Source of the DNA: DATBDE01 sp045805605
GTDB taxonomy: Bacteria; Actinomycetota; Thermoleophilia; Solirubrobacterales; Solirubrobacteraceae
DNA: 11,487 nt
Reading direction: 5' to 3'
Assembly: GCA_045805605.1 (NCBI GenBank)
Contig: JBJMKX010000098.1
Coordinates: 1-11,487, forward strand
The translations under genes and the position numbers were made by a program. Positions 7,416 through 11,487 of the stretch are shown here, in pieces. How positions within the stretch are numbered: the stretch's first letter is position 1; every line of letters begins with the position of its first letter. The notes beneath the pieces are model-generated. The model made no database searches. It was not told the DNA's origin and worked only from the letters and a program-made list of their open reading frames with translations.

Positions 7416-7423
7416 AGCATACT
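7416..7423. promoter_or_regulatory. Overlapping divergent -10 elements
   Basis: The 25-base spacer between the carboxyltransferase and cyclase starts contains AGCATACT. On the plus strand CATACT (7418-7423, four of six matches to TATAAT) ends 7 bases before the cyclase ATG at 7431. On the minus strand TATGCT (7421-7416) ends 10 bases before the carboxyltransferase ATG at 7405. The two hexamers share four base pairs. Neither gene has a recognisable Shine-Dalgarno, which fits leaderless or nearly leaderless transcripts. No clear -35 is seen on either side. Confidence 0.45.
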
Positions 7424-7430
7424 GCCGCGC

Positions 7431-8117
7431 ATGGCGCGCCCGATCGACCTCACGCACACCTTGACGCCCGAGACGCCGCTGTACCCCGTGTACGACCCGG
7501 TGCAGGTGGCCGACAAGTTCAGCGTCGCCGGCGAGGGGTTCTACGTGCGGTCGTGGGCGTTCGACGAGCACTCGGGCACGCACGTCGACGCGCCCGCGCA
7601 CTTCGGCGGCGAGGCGACGGTCGACGCGATCGCGGTCGACGACCTGGTGATCGAGGCGGTGCTGGTGGACGTGCGCGAACGGGTGGCGTCGGACCACGAC
7701 GCCCTCGTCGTGCCCGACGACGTGCTGGCATGGGAGTCGGCCCACGGGCCGCTGCCCGAGCGCTGCGTGCTACTCGCGCTGACCGGTTGGGGTGAGCGGG
7801 TCGAGGACCCCATCGCGTATCTGAACGCCGACGAGTCGGGCGTCATGCACTCGCCGGGCTTCCACCCCGACCTGGCCGGCTTCCTCGCCGACGAGCGGCC
7901 GGGGGTGCGCGCGGTGGGCCTTGATACGGCCTCGCTCGACTTCGGTCCGTCGACCGACTTCGCGTTCCACGTCGCCTGGTTGCCCACCGGCCGCTACGGG
8001 ATCGAGAACCTCGCTCGGCTCGACGAGCTGCCGCCTCGGGGCGCGAGGATGTTTGTGGGCGCGCCGAAGCTGCAGGCGGGGAGCGGTGGGCCGTCGAGGA
8101 TTCTGGCGCTGGTCTAA
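7431..8117 (+). CDS. Cyclase family protein (kynurenine formamidase-like metal hydrolase)
   Basis: A 228-residue member of the cyclase/KynB fold family (PF04199 type), metal-dependent hydrolases that open amide or ester bonds. HSGTHVDAPAHF (residues 47-58) gives H47, H51, D53 and H57, with the same spacing as the metal and catalytic residues of KynB. H180 in FAFHVAWL and E192 in GIENLARLDELP also keep the KynB His-to-Glu spacing of 12. The active site therefore looks complete. Nothing nearby points to tryptophan or kynurenine breakdown, so the substrate is unknown and another ring or amide substrate is equally possible. The start is the ATG at 7431 (MARPIDLTHTL), which matches the family N-terminus and has CATACT seven bases upstream. 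Further upstream the frame would run into the divergent gene. It ends at the base of the 8117-8182 hairpin. Confidence 0.88.
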   Translation: MARPIDLTHTLTPETPLYPVYDPVQVADKFSVAGEGFYVRSWAFDEHSGTHVDAPAHFGGEATVDAIAVDDLVIEAVLVDVRERVASDHDALVVPDDVLAWESAHGPLPERCVLLALTGWGERVEDPIAYLNADESGVMHSPGFHPDLAGFLADERPGVRAVGLDTASLDFGPSTDFAFHVAWLPTGRYGIENLARLDELPPRGARMFVGAPKLQAGSGGPSRILALV

Positions 8118-8182
8118 GGCATCAGGCATCAGGCCGAGGGCTCGCGCCGTTCCTGACGCCTGAGAACTGATGCCTGACGCCT
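8117..8182. terminator. Repeat-built hairpin between convergent genes, probable bidirectional terminator
   Basis: The arms AGGCATCAGGCATCAG (8117-8132) and CTGATGCCTGACGCCT (8167-8182) pair over 16 bp with one mismatch and a 34-base loop. The left arm can instead pair with CCTGACGCCTGA (8152-8163) over 12 positions with one mismatch. Both mismatches are A·C in plus-strand RNA but become G·U wobbles in minus-strand RNA. The TAA of the cyclase and the TAG of the membrane protein sit at the outer edges. There is no T-run, so this is not a textbook intrinsic terminator. Confidence 0.6.
8118..8181. repeat. Five copies of a degenerate GGC(A/G)TCAGG unit
   Basis: GGCATCAGG occurs at 8118-8126 and again, overlapping, at 8125-8133. 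The reverse orientation appears as CCTGACGCC at 8152-8160 and 8173-8181, and as the partial CTGATGCC at 8167-8174. The clustering of a short unit in both orientations within 64 bases is what builds the alternative hairpins. It could be a REP-like intergenic element, but only one locus is visible here. Confidence 0.55.
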
Positions 8183-9212
8183 AATCCGGCGGCGGCAACG
8201 GTCGGTCCTCGGGTGGCTCGGCCGGCACTGGCCGCCGCCGGGCCGCCACGGTGGGCTCCGTCGGTCGGAACGGCCGGGGCTCCGCCGCTCGCTCCGCGCC
8301 GGGCTCGGGCGGCAGCCGCCGTCGCGGGCGCAGGCCGAGGCCGACGCCGGCCAAGCCGACCAGCAGCAGGAACAGCGGCCAGAACAGCAGGTCGCCGGTG
8401 AAGTGGGGGCGGCCGACGAGCACGATCGCGATCGCCAGCACCAGGACGCCCAAGTAGCCGGGGCCGGGCTCGCGGTCGACGGCGGCGTAGGCGACGAGCC
8501 CGAAGCCGCCGGCGAGCATGATCAGCGCCCAGCCGAACCCCGGGCCCGACGGCGGCGGCCCGATGATGGTGAACAGCGAGCCGAAGAAGGTCAGTTCGAG
8601 CCCGAGCACCGCCAGGCCGGCCGCGTTGACCATCTGGACCGCATGGCGACGCTCGCGGTCGCGCCGCCACAGCGAGGACAGCACGTAGATCGCGAGCAGG
8701 AGCAGCAGGATCCAGCGCGTCGTGGTCGGCCCGTGGGGGTCGAAGACCCAGTCGACGAACGCGAGCAGCGCCACGCCCCCGACGACCACCTCGATCAGGG
8801 CGCAGATCGCCGAGTTGCGCCGCCACGCCGGCCACGCCGCCACGCCCGAGAGCAAGAGCGCCATCCAGAACACCGTGCCCGACGCCGACAATGGGTCGTC
8901 GACACCGAACACCTGAGCGAGGCGGTACAGCGTGAGCGCGAGCAGGAAGAGCCCGGCGACGAGCAGCGCCGACTGGTAGGACCGGGGCCGGCCCTGCTCG
9001 AGCTCGGCCAGCATGCCCATCGTGAAGATCAGCGCGAACCCGAGCAGGTTCAGGACGAGGAAGACGCCGTCGCCCCAGGTCCCGTCCATGCGGACGTTGA
9101 CCATCCCGATGGCCGCCGCGAGGACGACCGCACCCGCGCCCACCAGGTCGCCGCGGTGGGGATGGGGCCGCAGCCCGTCGAAGACCCGATCCAGCTCGGC
9201 CGGCCGGTTCAC
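8181..9212 (-). CDS. Multi-pass membrane protein of unknown family
   Basis: A 343-residue protein I do not recognise. It has about ten hydrophobic segments (roughly residues 22-40, 48-66, 80-101, 111-129, 133-155, 166-183, 192-218, 228-246, 252-270 and 275-296). They are joined by short loops such as ELEQGRPRSYQ, WRRNS and WRRDRERRH. The last 45 residues form an Arg/Pro/Glu-rich, probably cytoplasmic tail. No transporter, kinase or glycosyltransferase motif is evident. The start is GTG at 9212 (NRPAELDRVFDGLRPHPHRGD); it has no Shine-Dalgarno but has TATCCT seven bases upstream, suggesting its own leaderless promoter. It follows the DUF2752 gene by 34 bases in the same direction and converges on the cyclase gene at a hairpin. 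Confidence 0.75.
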   Translation of the reverse strand: MNRPAELDRVFDGLRPHPHRGDLVGAGAVVLAAAIGMVNVRMDGTWGDGVFLVLNLLGFALIFTMGMLAELEQGRPRSYQSALLVAGLFLLALTLYRLAQVFGVDDPLSASGTVFWMALLLSGVAAWPAWRRNSAICALIEVVVGGVALLAFVDWVFDPHGPTTTRWILLLLLAIYVLSSLWRRDRERRHAVQMVNAAGLAVLGLELTFFGSLFTIIGPPPSGPGFGWALIMLAGGFGLVAYAAVDREPGPGYLGVLVLAIAIVLVGRPHFTGDLLFWPLFLLLVGLAGVGLGLRPRRRLPPEPGAERAAEPRPFRPTEPTVAARRRPVPAEPPEDRPLPPPD

Positions 9213-9219
9213 CGGGGCG

Positions 9220-9225
9220 AGGATA
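9220..9225 (-). promoter_or_regulatory. Candidate -10 element for the 10-TM membrane protein
   Basis: TATCCT (9225-9220 on the minus strand, four of six matches to TATAAT) ends exactly 7 bases before the GTG at 9212. CTGACC lies 19 bases further upstream and could act as a weak -35. There is no ribosome binding site between this element and the GTG, so a leaderless mRNA would explain the start. Confidence 0.45.
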
Positions 9226-9246
9226 CGCCGACGCCCGGCGGGTGGG

Positions 9247-9693
9247 TCAGGGGCCGAGGATCGCGCCGGCGTTTGCGAGCGCCACGGCCCAGAACGGCAG
9301 CACCACCAGGGGGACGAGTGCGATCAGGCGCGGCCGCTCGTGCACCGCCGCGGCGACCCCGCGCAGAGGGCCGAGCGGGGGCGATCGGCCGCTGTGGCGG
9401 CGCGCCAGCGCCACGGCGCCCCAGGCCACGACGGCTGCCCACACCACGAGCCACGACCAGTTGTAGTGCAGGAAGCGGCCGTCGCCGTTGAAGAAGTAGA
9501 CGAAGGCCCGGGTCGCCCCGCAGAACGGGCAGGGCAGCCCGGTCACCGCGCGAAAGGGGCAGATGACGAGCGTCGCGTGCTGCTCGGCGATCGGGGCCCA
9601 CAGCAGCCACGATGTGACCACCGGCGCCGCCACGCCCGCCGCGAGGCCCGCGGCGAGCGGGGCGGGGCGGTTGCGGGTGGTGGCCTCGAGCAC
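9247..9693 (-). CDS. DUF2752 domain membrane protein
   Basis: A 148-residue small membrane protein. The signature is CPFRAVTGLPCPFCGATR (residues 45-62), with cysteines C45, C55 and C58, followed by the GDGRFLHYN stretch. This matches the DUF2752 family, whose function is unknown; the cysteine cluster suggests metal binding or redox but this is not shown. TM segments are at about 14-34, 79-97 and 122-144. The start is GTG at 9693, the first start codon after an in-frame stop. It is 9 bases after the stop of the DUF4190-like gene with no strong ribosome site, so coupled translation within the operon is likely. Confidence 0.82.
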   Translation of the reverse strand: MLEATTRNRPAPLAAGLAAGVAAPVVTSWLLWAPIAEQHATLVICPFRAVTGLPCPFCGATRAFVYFFNGDGRFLHYNWSWLVVWAAVVAWGAVALARRHSGRSPPLGPLRGVAAAVHERPRLIALVPLVVLPFWAVALANAGAILGP

Positions 9694-9702
9694 GCTGGGG
9701 GA

Positions 9703-10182
9703 CTAGCTGGCGGACACCCAGATCGCCGCGCCGATGGCAAGGAAGAGGAGGGACAGCACACCGCCGATGATCGAGAGCCCCAGGCCCCAGGTGGCCAGGT
9801 TCGTCGGCACCCCACGCTCCTGGGCCTGGTTGCGCCCAAGGATGCCGCACACGACGCCGGCGATCGGGAGGGGGACGCCGAAGATCCCGCACAGGAATCC
9901 GAATAGCACCGAAAGGATGCCGAGCACGAGTGCGGCGACCGCAATGCCGGGCTGGCCGGTGGCGGGCTGCTGCGGGTAGGCGGCCCCGGGCGGAGCCGCA
10001 TAGCCGGGCGGCGCCCCCGGCGGGCTGGGCGGAGCCGCGTAGCCGGGCGGCGGCCCGGGCGGTCCAGCGGGCGGCGCCTGCGGCGGCGGTGGTCCTGCGC
10101 CCGGCGGCTCGGGCGGCGGCGGCTCGGCGCCCGGCCCTTGCAGCGGGTCGCCGTGGGTCGGGCGATCGGGCGGGTTGGTCAC
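9703..10182 (-). CDS. Proline-rich DUF4190-like membrane protein
   Basis: A 159-residue protein. The first 75 or so residues are a low-complexity Pro/Gly/Ala region with the octamer PPGYAAPP twice (45-52 and 58-65). Two or three TM segments follow, at about 79-101, 103-117 and 132-155. The membrane part (GIAVAALVLGILSVLFGF, then GVVCGILGRNQAQERG) resembles DUF4190. Such proteins are common in actinobacteria and have no assigned function. The proline-rich part is likely cytoplasmic. The frame is open to 10224, inside the upstream dehydrogenase gene, but the GTG at 10182 has a strong AGAGGAG ribosome site 7 bases upstream and is clearly the start. The gap to the dehydrogenase stop is 13 bases. 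It is a paralogue of the truncated protein at 11105-11487. Confidence 0.8.
   Translation of the reverse strand: MTNPPDRPTHGDPLQGPGAEPPPPEPPGAGPPPPQAPPAGPPGPPPGYAAPPSPPGAPPGYAAPPGAAYPQQPATGQPGIAVAALVLGILSVLFGFLCGIFGVPLPIAGVVCGILGRNQAQERGVPTNLATWGLGLSIIGGVLSLLFLAIGAAIWVSAS
9988..10052 (-). repeat. Direct repeat inside the proline-rich coding region
   Basis: A 26-base unit occurs at 9988-10013 and 10027-10052 with a single mismatch (A at 10000, G at 10039). The 39-base period is 13 codons, so repeat expansion or loss would keep the frame. It encodes the duplicated PPGYAAPP octamer and points to recent slippage or duplication within the linker. Confidence 0.7.
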
Positions 10183-10189
10183 TGGTTCA

Positions 10190-10196
10190 CTCCTCT
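10190..10196 (-). promoter_or_regulatory. Strong ribosome binding site deciding the GTG start at 10182
   Basis: AGAGGAG reads on the minus strand 7 bases before the GTG at 10182 and overlaps the TGA stop of the upstream dehydrogenase gene. It fixes the start of the DUF4190-like protein 14 codons inside the longest open frame, and implies termination-reinitiation coupling with the dehydrogenase. Confidence 0.85.
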
Positions 10197-11080
10197 CACA
10201 GCCCCGGGTTGGCGACCGGCTCATCGCCCGAATAGTCGTAGAACCCCATGCCGGATTTCCGACCGTACCACCCCGCCGCCAGCATCTTGCGCAGCAGCGG
10301 CGGCTTCGCGAACCGGCGCTCGCGGAACTCGTCGAACATCACGTCGGCGATCGCGCCGAGCGTGTCGAGTCCGACGAAGTCCGACAGCGTCAGCGGCCCC
10401 ATGGGGTGGCCGGCGCCCGCCTTCATCGCCGCGTCGATCTGCTCGATCGAGCCGACGCCTTCCTCGTAGGCGCGCATCCCGTCGAGCAGGAACGGGACGA
10501 GCAGGCGGTTGACGATGAACCCGGCCCTGTCCCGTGTCTCCACCGTCAACTTGCCGAGCTTGGCCCCGAACTCCATGCCGACGGCAAACGCCTCGTCGGA
10601 CGTCGTCACGGCGCGGATGACCTCGACCAGCTTCATCACCTGCACGGGGTTGAAGAAGTGCAGGCCCAGGAACTGCTCGGGCCGCGACGTGGCGACCGCC
10701 TGGTCGATCACCGGCAGCGACGAGGTGTTGGTGGCAAAGAACGCCTCGGGCTTGACCAGCTTGTCGAGCTTCCCCCACATCTCGAGCTTGAGCCCGAGGT
10801 CCTCGGTGACGGCCTCGATCACGAGGTCGGACTCGGCGAGGTCGCCGTATTCGAGTGTGGGCGTGATCCGGCCCCGGACCGCCTCGGCGTCGCCCTTCTC
10901 CATGCGGCCCTTGTCGACCGCCCGGGCGAGCTGCTTCTCGATCATGCCGATCCCGCCGTCCAGCTTCTCCTGCGAGACCTCGCGCACCACGACCTCGTAG
11001 CCCGCCTGGGCGGCGACCTGCGCTATCCCGTGGCCCATCAGGCCGCATGCGACCACGCCGATCTTGCTGATGTCGGCCAA
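10196..11080 (-). CDS. hbd: 3-hydroxyacyl-CoA (3-hydroxybutyryl-CoA) dehydrogenase
   Basis: A 294-residue NAD(P)-dependent short-chain 3-hydroxyacyl-CoA dehydrogenase (FadB2/PaaH/Hbd type). It oxidises (S)-3-hydroxyacyl-CoA to 3-ketoacyl-CoA, or reduces acetoacetyl-CoA, in the cytosol. The N-terminal Rossmann domain has VVACGLMGHGIAQVA (residues 9-23) and NTSSLPV with catalytic Ser120. The active site His141 and Glu153 are in LGLHFFNPVQVMKLVEV, with Asn191 in FIVNRLL. The helical C-terminal domain shows GHPMGPLTLSDFVGLDT and the terminal GRKSGMGFYDY. Length is typical. The first glycine of the GxGxxG loop is replaced by Ala11 (codon GCA). The start is TTG at 11080, supported by GGAGG five bases upstream. 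It lies 24 bases after the truncated DUF4190-like gene and 13 bases before its paralogue. The reaction suits the acetoacetyl-CoA and fatty acyl-CoA synthetases elsewhere in the window. Confidence 0.93.
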   Translation of the reverse strand: MADISKIGVVACGLMGHGIAQVAAQAGYEVVVREVSQEKLDGGIGMIEKQLARAVDKGRMEKGDAEAVRGRITPTLEYGDLAESDLVIEAVTEDLGLKLEMWGKLDKLVKPEAFFATNTSSLPVIDQAVATSRPEQFLGLHFFNPVQVMKLVEVIRAVTTSDEAFAVGMEFGAKLGKLTVETRDRAGFIVNRLLVPFLLDGMRAYEEGVGSIEQIDAAMKAGAGHPMGPLTLSDFVGLDTLGAIADVMFDEFRERRFAKPPLLRKMLAAGWYGRKSGMGFYDYSGDEPVANPGL

Positions 11081-11085
11081 GCCTG

Positions 11086-11090
11086 CCTCC
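11086..11090 (-). promoter_or_regulatory. Ribosome binding site deciding the TTG start of the dehydrogenase
   Basis: GGAGG on the minus strand sits 5 bases before TTG at 11080. The protein family begins right there (LADISKIGVV), and no ATG with a ribosome site is available nearby, so TTG is the likely true start. Confidence 0.8.
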
Positions 11091-11104
11091 GTCTGGGCCT
11101 TTGC

Positions 11105-11487
11105 CTAGGAGTTGTCGGAGACCGCGACGATGATGACCACGATCAGGTAGATGATCCCGAGGGCCAGCAGGACGCAGCCGATGATCCCGAGGATCTTCCC
11201 GGCCGTCGCCATGCTGCGGCCCCCGAGTGTCCCGCCCGAGGCATCGACCGCAGTCTCCGCGCGCTTGCCGTAGTAGTAGGCGAACGGCGCGCACACGTAA
11301 CAGGCGACGACGCCGATGATCCCGAGCACGAGCGCCGCGACGGCGCCCGGCGCATTGGGTGCCGCTGCGGCGATGCCCCCGCCTGGCTGGTACGCGGGCG
11401 GCGGCGGGCCGGCTGCCCCGGGCGGAGGCGGCGGACCGGCCGGCGGCGGGCCCGCTGCCCCGGGCGGCGGCTGCTGCGCGGGCGGGC
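11105..11487 (-). CDS. Proline-rich DUF4190-like membrane protein, 5' end cut by window edge
   Basis: The last 126 codons are visible, ending at TAG at 11105; the start lies beyond the right edge. The visible part opens with a Pro/Gly/Ala-rich stretch containing PGAAGPPP twice. It then has a hydrophobic segment beginning AVAALVLGIIGVVACYV, a short loop with YYYGKRAETAVDAS, and a final long TM segment (KILGIIGCVLLALGIIYLIV) ending in SDNS. The same plan and the shared AVAALVLGI string make it a paralogue of the protein at 9703-10182. An in-frame GTG at 11329 lies inside the first membrane segment and is not a credible start, since the open frame continues upstream to the edge. Function is unknown. 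It appears to be the upstream member of the operon containing the dehydrogenase, 24 bases away. Confidence 0.75.
   Translation of the reverse strand, partial: PPAQQPPPGAAGPPPAGPPPPPGAAGPPPPAYQPGGGIAAAAPNAPGAVAALVLGIIGVVACYVCAPFAYYYGKRAETAVDASGGTLGGRSMATAGKILGIIGCVLLALGIIYLIVVIIVAVSDNS
11412..11467 (-). repeat. Short direct repeat in the truncated proline-rich protein
   Basis: GCTGCCCCGGGCGG occurs at 11412-11425 and 11454-11467. The 42-base period is 14 codons, and the unit encodes the repeated PGAA segment. It parallels the 13-codon repeat in the paralogue at 9988-10052, though the units differ. Confidence 0.55.

Noticed and set aside
7406..7516. 37-codon N-terminal extension of the carboxyltransferase
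   Set aside because: It would overlap the divergent cyclase coding region and shows no family homology; the conserved N-terminus starts at the ATG at 7405.
4544..7795. Very long open frame on the plus strand (over 1000 codons) across the glycosidase and carboxyltransferase genes
   Set aside because: It is antisense to two clearly recognisable enzymes, is rich in Arg/Val/Asp/Ala low-complexity sequence, and has no recognisable domain; this is a GC-rich shadow frame.
1..11487. CRISPR array, prophage, transposon, toxin-antitoxin or defence island
   Set aside because: No regularly spaced repeats, transposase or integrase motifs, terminal inverted repeats or tRNA-linked attachment sites were seen; all eleven genes are housekeeping-style metabolic or small membrane protein genes.

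Overview
This is a GC-rich (roughly 70% by eye), densely packed bacterial chromosome segment with no mobile element, RNA gene or CRISPR array that I can see. GTG/TTG starts, proline-rich DUF4190-type membrane proteins, several starts that look leaderless (a TAnnnT-like -10 seven bases before the start codon) and an acyl-CoA-centred gene set suggest an actinobacterium, possibly Thermoleophilia/Solirubrobacterales. The lineage is an inference from style and gene content, not a search result. Eleven protein genes cover nearly the whole window, and no gene-free stretch exceeds about 65 bases.

Layout. Positions 1-1824 (minus) hold most of an acetoacetyl-CoA synthetase whose last few dozen codons lie off the left edge. 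Ten bases upstream of it, in the same direction, is a DUF4436-like membrane protein (1835-2692). Diverging from that pair is an ACSF2-like acyl-CoA synthetase (2724-4364, plus). It meets a divergent family 1 glycoside hydrolase (4367-5839, minus) tail to tail with only 2 bases between stop codons. The hydrolase lies just downstream of an acyl-CoA carboxylase carboxyltransferase (5885-7405, minus), which diverges from a cyclase/kynurenine-formamidase-like metal hydrolase (7431-8117, plus) across 25 bases. A repeat-built hairpin (8117-8182) separates the cyclase from an unrecognised 10-TM membrane protein (8181-9212, minus). The right third is a minus-strand operon in transcription order: a 5'-truncated proline-rich DUF4190-like protein (11105 to the edge), 3-hydroxyacyl-CoA dehydrogenase (10196-11080), a second proline-rich DUF4190-like protein (9703-10182) and a DUF2752 protein (9247-9693).

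How the genes fit together. Four enzymes handle CoA thioesters: acetoacetate activation, fatty-acid activation, (S)-3-hydroxyacyl-CoA oxidation and acyl-CoA carboxylation. They would suit use of fatty acids, 3-hydroxybutyrate or acetoacetate, and odd-chain acids. The rest are small membrane proteins of unknown role plus two hydrolases with no clear link to that theme. I found no convincing new defence, mobile or biosynthetic system. The items most worth following are the divergent hydrolase and the inverted repeat abutting its start, the overlapping divergent -10 elements at 7416-7423, the repeat-built hairpin at 8117-8182, and the dehydrogenase sandwiched between two DUF4190-like paralogues.
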